NCBI GenBank assembly: GCA_016209225.1
Contig: JACQWO010000010.1
Location: forward strand, 1-60,898
Length of the DNA stretch: 60,898 nt
Reading direction: 5' to 3'
From: Desulfobacterales bacterium
GTDB lineage: Bacteria; Desulfobacterota; UBA8473
The position numbers and the translations under genes are program-made. Positions 51,642 through 60,696 of the stretch are shown in pieces. The notes beneath the pieces were generated by a model. The model made no database searches, was not told the origin of the DNA, and saw only the letters and a program-made list of their open reading frames with translations. The number at the start of each line of letters is the position of its first letter. Within the stretch, counting starts at the first letter, position 1.

Positions 51642-52853
51642 ATGACAAGGACAATTTCTGAGATCAATGAAAAAATCAAGGAAGGTAAGGCGGTTGTTGT
51701 TACTGCTGAAGAGATAATCGATATCGTAAAAGAAAAAGGGACAAAAAAGGCTGCTTGCGAGATAGATGTAGTTACTACCGGCACCTTCGGTCCTATGTGC
51801 AGTTCCAGTGCATATTTTAATCTAGGACATTCTAAACCAAGGATAAAGATAGGTGGGGGCAAGGCCTATTTGAATAATGTGCCGGTTTATACCGGTATAG
51901 CAGCCGTAGATGTCTATCTTGGAGCTACAGCCATACCAGATGATGACCCAAGAAACACCGTGTTTCCTGGAGAGTTCAAATACGGTGGTGGACATGTAAT
52001 AGAGGAATTGGTGGCAGGTAAGGATATCAAACTTATAGCTACCGCTTACGGCACAGACTGTTATCCCAGAAAGAGTATCGAAACCACCATTAATATTAAG
52101 GAGATAAATGAAGCGGTTCTGTTCAACCCAAGAAATTCCTATCAGAACTACAACGTTGCCGTGAACCTTTCAGATAGGGTAATATATACCTATATGGGAA
52201 CGTTACAGCCAAAATTGGGAAATGCTAATTATTGCAGTGCAGGACAACTCAGTCCTCTTTTAAATGACCCTTACTATAAAACCATCGGCATTGGAACCAG
52301 GATATTCATGGGAGGAGGGATAGGCTACATAGTCTGGAATGGTACCCAGCACAATCCGTCTGTGGCAAGAAGTGAGAATGGAGTTCCAAGGGCCCCTGCA
52401 GGCACCATTGCTGTAATTGGCGACCTCAAACAAATGAGTCCTAATTGGCTTAGAGGAACTACTTTTACAGGCTATGGAGTCACCTTGACGGTAGGAATAG
52501 GTATACCAATTCCTATCCTCAACGAAGAGATACTCAAATACACTACTGTCAGAGATGAGGATATCTTTACGCAGATTATAGACTACAGTGATGCATACCC
52601 TCAGAGAAAGCCGGACACCCTTGGGGAGGTTAATTATGCCGAGCTAAAGAGTGGGAAGATAAATGTTAAGGGGAAAGAGGTAAAGACCGCTGGACTATCC
52701 AGTTATGCAAAGGCTAGAGAGATAGCTGAAACACTTAAGGGTTTAATAAAAAGGGGCGATTTTCTATTGACTGAGCCTGTTGCAGCCTTACCATCTGTTG
52801 AATCCGGGATAGCCTTCAAGCCCATGCCATCAAAACCGGTTAAAAAGAAGTAG
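51642..52853 (+). CDS. DUF39 protein, L-aspartate semialdehyde sulfurtransferase (homocysteine formation)
   Basis: The 403-residue protein matches the DUF39 family that, in methanogens and sulfate reducers, makes homocysteine from aspartate semialdehyde and sulfide. Family landmarks are CEIDVVTTGTFGPMCSSSAY, GGGKAYLNNVPVYTGIAAVD, ATAYGTDCYPRKS and IGIGTRIFMGGGIGYI; the cysteines of the first and third are the likely sulfur-handling residues. GGAGGTAATTT precedes the ATG. The next gene encodes its usual ferredoxin partner. Confidence 0.9.
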   Translation: MTRTISEINEKIKEGKAVVVTAEEIIDIVKEKGTKKAACEIDVVTTGTFGPMCSSSAYFNLGHSKPRIKIGGGKAYLNNVPVYTGIAAVDVYLGATAIPDDDPRNTVFPGEFKYGGGHVIEELVAGKDIKLIATAYGTDCYPRKSIETTINIKEINEAVLFNPRNSYQNYNVAVNLSDRVIYTYMGTLQPKLGNANYCSAGQLSPLLNDPYYKTIGIGTRIFMGGGIGYIVWNGTQHNPSVARSENGVPRAPAGTIAVIGDLKQMSPNWLRGTTFTGYGVTLTVGIGIPIPILNEEILKYTTVRDEDIFTQIIDYSDAYPQRKPDTLGEVNYAELKSGKINVKGKEVKTAGLSSYAKAREIAETLKGLIKRGDFLLTEPVAALPSVESGIAFKPMPSKPVKKK

Positions 52854-52900
52854 ATTCTTCAGAAAGGATTAGATAGTAAAGGGTAAATTGGAGGTGTGGT

Positions 52901-53308
52901 ATGTCAAAAAAGAGAATAGTTTTAACCTTTCCAGGCAGGTTAGTTGATCAACCAATTACATACCATCTGATTAAGGATCACAATTTAATGGTAAATATAT
53001 TGCGGGCAAACGTGACTCCAAAAGAAGAAGGCAGATTAGTAATAGAGATTGGTGGCAATAAAAAGGATATGGAATCAGGCATGAATTACTTAAAAGAAAT
53101 AGGGGTAGACACTCAGCCCTTAACTCAGGATATAAGGTGGCATAAAGACCGCTGTACGGAGTGCACTGCCTGCATATCTATATGTCCTTCAGAAGCATTC
53201 GTAGTGAACAGAAAGGATATGTCAGTATCTTTCAGAAAGGAAAAATGTATAGCCTGTGAGTTATGTATTCCTATCTGTCCCTATCGTGCTGTTGAAGTTA
53301 ATTTCTAA
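52901..53308 (+). CDS. NIL-domain 2[4Fe-4S] ferredoxin, partner of DUF39 protein
   Basis: The 135-residue protein has an N-terminal NIL domain (VLTFPGRLVDQPITYHLIKDHNLMVNILRA) and two 4Fe-4S motifs: C85-xx-C88-xx-C91-xxx-C95 and C116-xx-C119-xx-C122-xxx-C126. This fusion is the known electron-transfer partner of the DUF39 homocysteine enzyme. AGGTGTGGT precedes the ATG. It lies 47 bases after the DUF39 stop and should be co-transcribed. Confidence 0.92.
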   Translation: MSKKRIVLTFPGRLVDQPITYHLIKDHNLMVNILRANVTPKEEGRLVIEIGGNKKDMESGMNYLKEIGVDTQPLTQDIRWHKDRCTECTACISICPSEAFVVNRKDMSVSFRKEKCIACELCIPICPYRAVEVNF

Positions 53309-53369
53309 GTATGTATTCATAATTCGTTTACACTGAAGAAAGAATTTAGCGGAAGGTTTATCGAATATA

Positions 53370-54371
53370 ATGACTAAGGCAATCGCCCTTCTCTCCGGTG
53401 GGTTGGATAGCACACTGGCACTTAAACTTGTTTTGGATCTGGGTATAGAGGTCGAGGCGGTAAATTTTATATCCCCTTTCTGCACCTGTACATCATCCAA
53501 TAGCGGTTGTATGGAAGGGAAAAAGGCAGCAGTTAAGCTGGGGGTTAAACTCAAAGTCATTAATACCTCCAGGGAAATCTTAGAGTTGGTTAAACACCCC
53601 AAACACGGGTATGGCAGGAACATGAACCCATGTTTAGACTGTCGTATATTAACGTTTAAAAAGGCCGGGGAGTATATGAGAGAGCAAGGGGCGTCTTTTT
53701 TGATAACAGGTGAGGTATTGGGAGAAAGGCCAATGTCTCAGAGGAGAGATGCCATGAGGATCATCGAAAGGGATTCAGGACTGGATGGTTTGATTCTGAG
53801 ACCCCTTTCCGCTAAGTTGCTTCCACCAACCATACCCGAAAAGGAGGGGTTGGTAGACAGAGAGAAGCTGCTGGATATTCAAGGACGATCTAGAAAGCCG
53901 CAGATTGCCCTGGCTAAGGAATTGGGAATAAATGATTACCCGTGCCCTGCCGGTGGGTGCTTACTTACCGACCCCGGATTTGCCAGGAGAATGCGCGATC
54001 TAATGGATCATAACCCAAACTTTACCCTGAACGACGTCCATCTTTTGAAAGTAGGAAGACACTTCCGCCTATCTCCCAAAGTAAAGACCATAGTAGGGAG
54101 GACCGAAAAGGAGAACAAAAAGGTCTTGAGTTTTGCTAAGAAAGGTGATCTTATTTACAAGGTTCTGGATTTTCCAGGGCCAATAACCATCGTTAGGGGA
54201 GATTTAGAAGATGATTTGAGTGAGCTGCCCGCATGTATAACAGCAGGATACAGTAAGGCAAAGAACGAAAAAAATATAAATGTCAGTTGTAAAGAATACC
54301 CATCCGGCAGGACAGGGGTCTTACAAGTATCGCCTCTTGAAAGAGGACAATTGGAAGAGTTGATGATTTAA
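53370..54371 (+). CDS. PP-loop ATPase, MnmA/ThiI-like tRNA thiolation family
   Basis: The 333-residue protein has the adenylating PP-loop S9-G-G-L-D-S14. Cysteines cluster at C38, C40 and C47, then NPCLDCR (C88, C91) and [12 protein letters not shown] (C192, C197), suggesting an iron-sulfur or persulfide site used in sulfur transfer. It resembles stand-alone tRNA thiouridine synthases of anaerobes; the specific base is not known. It follows the ferredoxin gene by 61 bases, so the three genes probably form a sulfur-handling unit. Its last four bases overlap the convergent ABC ATPase gene. Confidence 0.8.
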   Translation: MTKAIALLSGGLDSTLALKLVLDLGIEVEAVNFISPFCTCTSSNSGCMEGKKAAVKLGVKLKVINTSREILELVKHPKHGYGRNMNPCLDCRILTFKKAGEYMREQGASFLITGEVLGERPMSQRRDAMRIIERDSGLDGLILRPLSAKLLPPTIPEKEGLVDREKLLDIQGRSRKPQIALAKELGINDYPCPAGGCLLTDPGFARRMRDLMDHNPNFTLNDVHLLKVGRHFRLSPKVKTIVGRTEKENKKVLSFAKKGDLIYKVLDFPGPITIVRGDLEDDLSELPACITAGYSKAKNEKNINVSCKEYPSGRTGVLQVSPLERGQLEELMI

Positions 54372-55351
54372 ACTCTCAGGTGACAGGCAACAAAGTGCCC
54401 TGCGGTTACCTCTTTAAAAACAGGATATTCCTCTCTACAGACCTCTGTCTTATAACGACATCTGGTATGAAAATGACAGCCAGAGGGCGGAGTTATCGGG
54501 CTTGGGGGATCGCCTTCCAAAATAATCCTCTTCTTCTTAAGGGTAGGATCAGGGACTGGCACAGCGGATAACAACGCCTCTGTATAGGGGTGCTGTGGAT
54601 TTTTATAGAGTTCGCGGCTATCTGACAACTCCACTATCCTTCCCAAATACATAACTGCTACCCTATCGCTCACATATTCAACTACACTCAGGTCATGGGC
54701 AATAAACAGGTAAGTCAGATTAAAATCCTCTTGGAGCTTCTGCAATAGATTGATCACCTGCGCTTGAATAGAAACATCCAGAGCAGAGACCGGCTCATCG
54801 GCTATTATCAACTTTGGGTTTAAACTAAGGGCCCTGGCTATCCCAATGCGCTGTCTCTGCCCCCCGCTGAATTCATGGGGATACCTATCTGTATATTCCG
54901 GCCTCAGCCCTACCAATTCCAGCAGACACTTAACCCTTTCTTTTCTTTCCTTTCTATTTCCAATTTTGTGAATAATAAAGGGCTCCTCAATAATCTTACC
55001 CACTGTCTTACGAGGATTCAGAGAGGAGTAAGGGTCCTGAAAGATTATTTGCATCTCTCTTCGCAATTTCCTCATTCTCTCTCCATTACTGGCAGTGATA
55101 TCTTCACCATCAAAGTAAATCTCTCCTCCTGAAGGCTCTTCTAATTTGATCAGCAACCTCCCCGCAGTTGATTTTCCACATCCACTCTCTCCCACTAATC
55201 CCAGGATTTCACCTCTCTTGATCTTAAGGTTCACACCATCAACGGCCTTGACTACAGTTTCTTTCCCAGAAAAAAACCCCTCTTTAATAAAGAAGTATTT
55301 CTTCAAATTATTCAGAACTACAAGGTTATCGTGCATATGATAGTTTTCCAT
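54368..55351 (-). CDS. Peptide/nickel ABC transporter ATPase, OppF/DppF type
   Basis: The 327-residue protein has Walker [17 protein letters not shown], the Q-loop, signature [14 protein letters not shown], Walker [15 protein letters not shown], and the oligopeptide-transporter C-terminal domain ending in the [21 protein letters not shown] cysteine block. It energises import of peptides or similar small molecules. Permease, binding protein and OppD partner are not next to it, so it is an orphan here. An internal start at 55336 is possible. Confidence 0.92.
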   Translation of the reverse strand: MENYHMHDNLVVLNNLKKYFFIKEGFFSGKETVVKAVDGVNLKIKRGEILGLVGESGCGKSTAGRLLIKLEEPSGGEIYFDGEDITASNGERMRKLRREMQIIFQDPYSSLNPRKTVGKIIEEPFIIHKIGNRKERKERVKCLLELVGLRPEYTDRYPHEFSGGQRQRIGIARALSLNPKLIIADEPVSALDVSIQAQVINLLQKLQEDFNLTYLFIAHDLSVVEYVSDRVAVMYLGRIVELSDSRELYKNPQHPYTEALLSAVPVPDPTLKKKRIILEGDPPSPITPPSGCHFHTRCRYKTEVCREEYPVFKEVTAGHFVACHLRV

Positions 55352-55402
55352 CTCTGTAAGTATGTCTGCTTTCTTTCCTTGCGGGGGTTAGCTTTTTTAT
55401 TC

Positions 55403-55807
55403 CTACAGAACATATTCATCTACGAATTTCCTAGGACTTACAACCTCTATATTATGGTAACCAGATGCCCTCAACAAATGTTTATCTCCACTAATAATCA
55501 GTTTGGTTTTACCAGCAATGGCACAAGCCAGAAACCTGTCATCGTCAGAATCCTCACAAATTTGTTCAGGCAAGCTTGACGCCATAACCAATTCTGCCTT
55601 AACGATGAGCAAATCAATGATTGGGTCCAGATCAACACCTGGAAATTTCTCTGACAAAACTTTGCCGACCCGTTGGTATTCCTCAAGGATTTCTAGAGAA
55701 ACAACCAATTGAATCTTGTCATCACGCCAAGCCTTAAGAATCTGATACGGGGGTCCGCTGAAGAAAACTCCTGATATAAACACATTGGTGTCGAGTACGA
55801 TATTCAC
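55403..55807 (-). CDS. PIN-family toxin (VapC-like, PIN_3 type)
   Basis: The 134-residue PIN-domain protein has acidic residues in the usual order: D6 in LDTNVFISG, E43 in ILEEYQRV, D90 in DSDDDRFLACA and D108 in ISGDKHLL. It belongs to the group annotated as putative TA-system toxin with an AbrB-type antitoxin. Its ATG overlaps the antitoxin stop by 4 bases. Expected activity is RNA cleavage. Confidence 0.9.
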   Translation of the reverse strand: MNIVLDTNVFISGVFFSGPPYQILKAWRDDKIQLVVSLEILEEYQRVGKVLSEKFPGVDLDPIIDLLIVKAELVMASSLPEQICEDSDDDRFLACAIAGKTKLIISGDKHLLRASGYHNIEVVSPRKFVDEYVL

Positions 55808-56067
55808 TTATACCCTCGGACTCTGGCAATTGCCTCGGCAACGTCAGATCGTGTTATACCAATCTTTCTGGCTTGGCAGCGGGCTTGGGCAATTAGATCA
55901 TCGAATTCTTCCATCGAAGGTGGTAGAATAGCCTTGAAAATTACCGTATCCTTCTCACCCACCACAACGAATTGAGAGCCTGCCTTTAAACCAAGTCGAT
56001 TACGTATTTCCTCCGGTATAACTACCTGACCTTTGGAGGACATCTTCGTAGTTGCTGACACTGTCAT
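55804..56067 (-). CDS. AbrB/SpoVT-type antitoxin
   Basis: The 87-residue protein begins MTVSATTKMSSKGQVVIPEEIRNRLGLKAGSQF, the swapped-hairpin AbrB DNA-binding domain, followed by a helical tail that would bind the PIN toxin. The ATG at 56067 has AGGAG six bases upstream; a TTG at 56073 is less likely. It forms a bicistronic TA unit with the PIN gene. Confidence 0.88.
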   Translation of the reverse strand: MTVSATTKMSSKGQVVIPEEIRNRLGLKAGSQFVVVGEKDTVIFKAILPPSMEEFDDLIAQARCQARKIGITRSDVAEAIARVRGYK

Positions 56068-56196
56068 TTTCAACTCCTAGAATTTAATTGATCTTACCAG
56101 TAAGATTATGCGGTAAAGGAGGGCTTTTTGCAAGGAAAATTTGACGTGTTATATCAAAAAAGATGACGTCCTGCATGAGGGACTGACAGTGCGACC

Positions 56197-56268
56197 CTAA
56201 GCGTCCTTAAAATATGTCGGCTTGACCCCCCGCACCATGATGTGATGCAGAGCAGCGAGAATATCCAA
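56197..56268 (-). pseudogene. Fragment of a Y1 (REP-associated/IS200-like) transposase
   Basis: The minus strand encodes LDILAALHHIMVRGVKPTYFKDA then a stop. LHHIMVRG is the strand-turn of Y1/RAYT transposases carrying their HxH-type metal site. Only about 23 codons are left. Confidence 0.55.
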
Positions 56269-56348
56269 TCCGCGGTATGATACAATTCTACAGAAAAACC
56301 GCCTGCCTGCCAAGTAATTTATTAATTAGAAACAATGTCCCTAAGTAC

Positions 56349-56475
56349 TCTATCAAAACCTTTGGCGCTATTGTCTTGCGCCCCGTTTTGTCGTTGCAAT
56401 ACCGATCATCAAAAATGCTTAGGTCAAGGCGCTCTTCAATAACATGATGTATCGCGTATAGTTCGTAGCCATATC
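56349..56475 (-). pseudogene. Fragment of an IS1182-type transposase
   Basis: The minus strand reads YAIHHVIEERLDLSIFDDRY then CNDKTGRKTIAPKVLIEYLG, the N-terminal domain of IS1182-type transposases. It shares about 23 identical bases with the scrap at 2503-2790. The rest of the gene is lost. Confidence 0.7.
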
Positions 56476-56539
56476 TTTCACGAAATCCGCACCACCATAC
56501 ACTAAGAATTCGTGGCCGGTTTTGAGCCGGAAAATGTTT

Positions 56540-57355
56540 TCAAATCTGTATCTTGGCTCCTACCATCAGATCATCTTCCTTCATCTCATACAGAGCGTCC
56601 AAGAGCGAAACCTGAAACGTCCCGGGACCAAAGGCCCTTTCGGCAGCCTTTTCTCCGGCCAGTCCAAAATAGGACAGACCTGTGGCAGCCGCTTCCATGG
56701 AGTCGGGTTCGACAGCGAGGAAGGCACCTATAATCGCCGTGGCGGTACAGCCTGTCCCCGTGACATGACTCATCATCTCATGTCCGTTCATAACGCGACA
56801 GATACGCTTACCATCGGTTATCAAATCCACAGCCCCCGTAATAGCAAGGGTTGTTCTAAGTTCTACGGCTAGGGCTATAGCCGTCTCGGCTGCCTGATCC
56901 ACGGAGTGGACTGAATCAACACCCTTTATTCGAGCCTCCGATTTTTCTCCTCCCAGAGAGAGGATCTCCGAAGCGTTTCCCCGAATCACCTGGATCGAAA
57001 GCTCTTCAATCAGTCTTTTGGCAGAATCTGTGCGCAGGGATGTGGCCCCTGCGCCAACAGGATCAAGAATAACAGGGACATGCAGTGCGTTGGCCTTTTT
57101 CCCGGCCTTCAGCATTGCATGGACCCAGGGAGGGCTTAACGTACCGATATTGAGCACCAAAGCTCCTGCAAAGGAGACCATCTCCTCTACCTCTTCAGCC
57201 GCATGAGCCATCACCGGAGATGCACCACAGGCGAGCAGGGCATTTGCAGTATAGTTCATGACGACGTAGTTGGTGATGTTGTGAACGAGCGGTTTTCTTT
57301 CACGAATACTTCTAAGGTTTTCTGCAGCCTTCTTTGCCATGTTTCGGTTAAACAT
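56540..57355 (-). CDS. thiM: Hydroxyethylthiazole kinase
   Basis: ThiM phosphorylates the thiazole alcohol for thiamine salvage. The 271-residue ribokinase-fold protein has LVHNITNYVVMNYTANALLACGASPVMA at the N-terminus, DPVGAGATSLRTD, and the catalytic cysteine in SHVTGTGCTATAIIGA. GAGGAGG precedes the ATG. It is the last gene of thiE-thiL-thiM on this strand. Confidence 0.96.
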   Translation of the reverse strand: MFNRNMAKKAAENLRSIRERKPLVHNITNYVVMNYTANALLACGASPVMAHAAEEVEEMVSFAGALVLNIGTLSPPWVHAMLKAGKKANALHVPVILDPVGAGATSLRTDSAKRLIEELSIQVIRGNASEILSLGGEKSEARIKGVDSVHSVDQAAETAIALAVELRTTLAITGAVDLITDGKRICRVMNGHEMMSHVTGTGCTATAIIGAFLAVEPDSMEAAATGLSYFGLAGEKAAERAFGPGTFQVSLLDALYEMKEDDLMVGAKIQI

Positions 57356-57413
57356 CCTAACCTCCTCGTTTGTTTTTTTGGATCAATAGCTTTTGTGCTC
57401 TCCGCTCAAGTCC

Positions 57414-58457
57414 TTACTCTGCCGGGTCATTTGCAGAACGAAAATGATCCCAACTGAGAGATTTAACAGGACGCCTCTCACCATCAGGGAGGAGTAATGT
57501 AATCCCGGGAGCGGAACCCGTGATCATCCCCACTTCCGTCAAGGGGGCAGCACAGCATTTTTCCGCAATAGAGCAGAGGAGGGCTACATGCTGTGGATGA
57601 CAGGTAATGATCAACTCGTAATCATCGCTCTCCCCCAGAAAGAAGTCGTAGGGGTCACGGTGGAGTATGCGAGCAGCGTCATAGAGGCCCTCGCTGACGG
57701 GGATTTTGTCTTTGAATAATTCTGCTCCTACCCCGCTCTCTTCACAGATATGCCCCAAATCTCCCAGAAATCCATCGCTCGTATCTATCATGGCTATGGC
57801 AAAGCCGGTTTGTGCAATTGCCTTTCCCAAATGAGCCCTGTGAGATGGTCTGTTGTAGATAGTGACCAATGGATGCCTTGCCAACGAACCGTCATTCGGT
57901 GTTTGAAGTAGTAGCTGGAACCCGGCAGCGGCCTGGCCGGGGTAACCTGTAACCAGGATTGCGTCTCCCGGCTTTGCCCCGGAGCGGCGAACTGGTTTTC
58001 CCTGCTCTACTTCGCCTAATAGGGTAATATCGATGAACATCCCATTTCCCGACCTGGTAAGGTTTCCTCCGATAATGGAAGCGCCAAAGGGGTTTAACTC
58101 GGCAATAAACCCCCGGTACATCTCCTCCACGTCCAGGACAAACATCTCAGCCCGCAATCCAAGCGATATGAGAGCGTAAAGAGGAGTGCCACCCATGGCT
58201 CCGATATCGCTGATGTTTAAGGTCATGGCACGGCGACCTAAGTCCATGAAGCTGATATACTGCGGCAGATAATGACGGCCTTCTACCATACTATCACAGG
58301 TGACCAGGAGTTCATATCCCGGTCTGGGAAGGAAGGAAGCCGTATCATCTCCGATGCCAAGGCTTAGCCGCTCAGACCGGGGGCCATCCCGATTCACAAG
58401 ATCATTGATTCTCCGAATAAGGCCGAATTCTCCGATGTCACTTACCTTCTCAAGCAT
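57414..58457 (-). CDS. thiL: Thiamine-monophosphate kinase
   Basis: ThiL phosphorylates thiamine monophosphate to the diphosphate cofactor. The 347-residue protein has SLGIGDDTASFLPRPG, ISDIGAMGGTPLYALISLGL, GGNLTRSGNGMFIDITLLG and IDTSDGFLGDLGHICEES, the Mg-ATP loops of this PurM-like fold. It starts 1 base after the thiE stop. Length is normal. Confidence 0.96.
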   Translation of the reverse strand: MLEKVSDIGEFGLIRRINDLVNRDGPRSERLSLGIGDDTASFLPRPGYELLVTCDSMVEGRHYLPQYISFMDLGRRAMTLNISDIGAMGGTPLYALISLGLRAEMFVLDVEEMYRGFIAELNPFGASIIGGNLTRSGNGMFIDITLLGEVEQGKPVRRSGAKPGDAILVTGYPGQAAAGFQLLLQTPNDGSLARHPLVTIYNRPSHRAHLGKAIAQTGFAIAMIDTSDGFLGDLGHICEESGVGAELFKDKIPVSEGLYDAARILHRDPYDFFLGESDDYELIITCHPQHVALLCSIAEKCCAAPLTEVGMITGSAPGITLLLPDGERRPVKSLSWDHFRSANDPAE

Positions 58458-58458
58458 A

Positions 58459-59097
58459 TCAGTCAGACTCCATTAAACATTTGAGAGCTTTGGCTGCTGA
58501 CTTTGGGTCATTTTGGCAACTTACTTCAGAGATCACGGCAATACCGTGTACCCGTGCATGAAGCACCATAGATACATTGCCCCTGGTGATCCCGCCGATA
58601 GCGATGATGGGAAGAGGAATCGTCTCCACAATTTGGCTCAGGAGGGCAAGGCCGCTCGCAGGGCCTGCATCGTCCTTGGAGGCCGTCGGATAGACAGGGC
58701 CGAACCCGACATAGTCCGCACCTTCTATAAAACATGCCCGAGCCTCTTCCAGGTTCCCTGCCGATCCGCCAATGATAGCATCCTCCCCTAGGAGCTTTCT
58801 GGCAAGGGGGATAGGAAAGTCGCCCTGCCCGAGGTGAACGCCGTCTGCATGGCAAGCTATCGCCACATCCACTCGATCATTAACAATAAAGGTCGCGCCA
58901 GTCTGCTTGCACATGGCCTGTATCTGCTCAGCTACACGAATCATCTGCTTCGTGGTCCCACCCTTCTGCCGAAACTGGATTGTATCAGCTCCTCCGGCAA
59001 TGGCGAACTCGGCAAGCTCTACGTGCGAGTAACGGGTTTGGAGGGTGGTATCAGTAAGAACGTGAAATCTGCCAATTTTCTTCACTTTTTTCTCCAT
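58459..59097 (-). CDS. thiE: Thiamine-phosphate synthase
   Basis: ThiE couples the pyrimidine and thiazole phosphates into thiamine phosphate. The 212-residue TIM-barrel protein has DTIQFRQKGGTTKQM, FIVNDRVDVAIACHADGVHLGQ and VGFGPVYPTASKDDAG followed by PIIAIGGITRGN, the substrate and phosphate loops. First gene of the thi operon. No THI-box riboswitch was found upstream, and the pyrimidine/thiazole synthesis genes are not present. Confidence 0.95.
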   Translation of the reverse strand: MEKKVKKIGRFHVLTDTTLQTRYSHVELAEFAIAGGADTIQFRQKGGTTKQMIRVAEQIQAMCKQTGATFIVNDRVDVAIACHADGVHLGQGDFPIPLARKLLGEDAIIGGSAGNLEEARACFIEGADYVGFGPVYPTASKDDAGPASGLALLSQIVETIPLPIIAIGGITRGNVSMVLHARVHGIAVISEVSCQNDPKSAAKALKCLMESD

Positions 59098-59261
59098 CCC
59101 CTTTGTCGCCCCATCCGCTTTATCTTTTCAGAAATATTATAATTCGTTCCTGACGGTTGTTTCCTCGTGTCAGTACATGACAGACATGTTCCTTAGGAGC
59201 TACTCTTGCAGTTCTCGGCATATTTTAAGGTACCCTCAGTTACCGCCTTCGTCAACTAAAT

Positions 59262-59314
59262 AGAACCGTCCCCGTTATTCCGTTATTCGATCCCCGTTAT
59301 TCGTCCCCGTTATT
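59262..59314. repeat. Tandem (C)CCGTTATTC repeats (REP-like)
   Basis: Three to four units of CCCCGTTATTC with small spacers, running into the broken 3' end of istA. The unit resembles short repeats often seen near Y1 (RAYT) transposases, a scrap of which lies 3 kb away. Confidence 0.65.
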
Positions 59315-60050
59315 CACTCCAGAAACGTTCCCGAATGTAGTCCATCGGCCGCTCCACTTTCCCTTTAACCCATGGGCTATAGGGAGGAGCAGCCTTTGGT
59401 TGAAAGCCATAATGATGGGCAAAATGGAGAAACTCGATATTAAAAGAAGGTCTGCCGTTGTCCGCTCGGCCGATGACTACGTTTTTCATATTATCGTAGA
59501 GAATCTCAGCGGAGACGCCATGAAGATAACAAAATGCCCTGATGTGACAATCCATGAAGACATCCAGTGTGCAGCGCTCCACAAACTCGACGTACAGGGA
59601 TCGGGAATATCCAAGAACCAGGGCAAAGGCATAAACTGTGGTCGTTCTTCCGTCTGGTTCCTGAACCTGAAAATCACCCCAGTCAACCTGGGCTTGTAAT
59701 CCCGGCTCCGTCTCAAAACGGATATAAGCCAACCGGGTCTTATGCTCTTTGATATCGGCAACGTAATGCTTGAGAGTGTCGTAACTGCCGGTGTATCCGC
59801 TTCGCTTGAGGCGATCAAAAATCCATGTCCCCTGATAGTCATCCTCATCCAGATAGTCGTTGATGATCTGTTTGTAGGGATCGAGGATGCTTATGCCCCT
59901 CTTACGCTTGTGGTACTGAGGAAAAGCATCGGTCTCGATATGTTTCTTTACCGTTTTCCTGTGAATACCCAGAGCACGAGAAATGTTCCGTACGCTTAGA
60001 CCTGAACGGTGCATGGCTATAATGTCCATAAATCCCTCCTTGGTAATCAT
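59310..60050 (-). mobile_element. istA: IS21-family istA transposase, 3'-truncated
   Basis: The ATG at 60050 starts MITKEGFMDIIAMHRSGLS, the IstA helix-turn-helix, and the DDE catalytic core is visible in QVDWGDFQV, LYDNMKNVV and KGKVERPMDYIRE. The protein stops after about 246 residues at RFWSE, where full IstA proteins usually continue for another 100-250 residues, so it is truncated at the REP-like repeats. No istB is present. An in-frame extension to 60137 is not part of the gene. The left end of the element lies near 60080-60118. Confidence 0.88.
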
Positions 60051-60080
60051 CGGTAACACCCCCTTTCTGGCGGGGAAGTT

Positions 60081-60170
60081 ACCGACCAAGCTCACCTGTC
60101 GCCAACAGTATGGGCACAGAACTTTGAAAAACCACACACCGTTGGCGGTCAGGTGCAGCGCCTTGTTAGC
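60081..60170 (-). other. attC-like recombination site disrupted by IS21
   Basis: On the minus strand it begins GCTAACAAGGCGCTGCACC and continues TGACCGCCAAC; the other arm is GTTGGCGACAGGTGAGC then TTGG. These are the outer and inner arms of a cassette attC site (GCTAACAAGGCGCTGC.. with ..GTGAGCTTGG). The final GTTRRRY core is not clean because IS21 sequence starts there. The toxin stop codon lies inside the GCTAAC core. Confidence 0.65.
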
Positions 60171-60474
60171 TTCTTTCTTTTAATTTTCTCCTGATCCAGG
60201 CAGGGTCTCGCCGCATAGGTAATACTGCGATAACGTAAGCAATTTCATCTTTGATTTCGTAGTAGATGGCATAGGGAAATCGCTTGGCAAGCATTCGATA
60301 AAAACCATGCCTTTTATTATGAATACCACCATAGATTATTAGGGATTCGATGTCGGCAACTAAACTGTCCCAAAAGTAATCACCAACACCCGTTTCTTTT
60401 TGATCATAAAAAGCTTTTCCGTCGTTCAAGTCATCGGCAACTTCTTTTAAGGTAAGGACATCCCTCATCTTCAT
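60166..60474 (-). CDS. RelE/ParE-type toxin
   Basis: The 102-residue protein matches the ParE/RelE fold: a helical N-terminus (LKEVADDLNDGKAFYDQKETGVGDYFWDSLVADIESL) followed by strands RFPYAIYYEIKDEIAYVIAVLPMRRDPAWI. It overlaps the antitoxin by an ATGA junction. The stop codon falls in the attC-like core, the compact arrangement of gene cassettes. The target (gyrase or ribosome) is not predictable from sequence alone. Confidence 0.85.
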   Translation of the reverse strand: MKMRDVLTLKEVADDLNDGKAFYDQKETGVGDYFWDSLVADIESLIIYGGIHNKRHGFYRMLAKRFPYAIYYEIKDEIAYVIAVLPMRRDPAWIRRKLKERS

Positions 60475-60677
60475 GATTTGCGACTCGCCTTCAATTCTTC
60501 AAGAGAGATAAATTCAGCTTTACCGTTATCGATTTTTCTTTTTCTTTTTTCAAGGATGTCCTGATGCCATTCGGGAGACTCAATTTCGGGTTCTTCATCC
60601 ATAAGCGAATTCCAAAGGGACTCCATGGCTTGAAGACGTTCTATTGTACTCATTTTCTTTATTTCAATTGTATTCAT
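60471..60677 (-). CDS. Addiction-module antitoxin component
   Basis: The 68-residue protein starts MNTIEIKKMSTIERLQAMESLW and has the EEPEIESPEWHQDILEKRKRKIDNG block of addiction-module component antitoxins (CHP02574-type). AAAGGAGACAAA precedes the ATG at 60677. An open frame continues upstream to 60797 but runs through the attC-like arm and is not coding. It pairs with the RelE/ParE toxin. Confidence 0.85.
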   Translation of the reverse strand: MNTIEIKKMSTIERLQAMESLWNSLMDEEPEIESPEWHQDILEKRKRKIDNGKAEFISLEELKASRKS

Positions 60678-60696
60678 TTTGTCTCCTTTCTTTAAA

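Noticed and set aside
59098-59300. A thiamine (THI-box) riboswitch before thiE
   Set aside because: I looked for the CTGAGA..ACCC..TGAACCTGAT core on the minus strand upstream of thiE; only a partial CTGAGGGTACC is present and the rest is missing.
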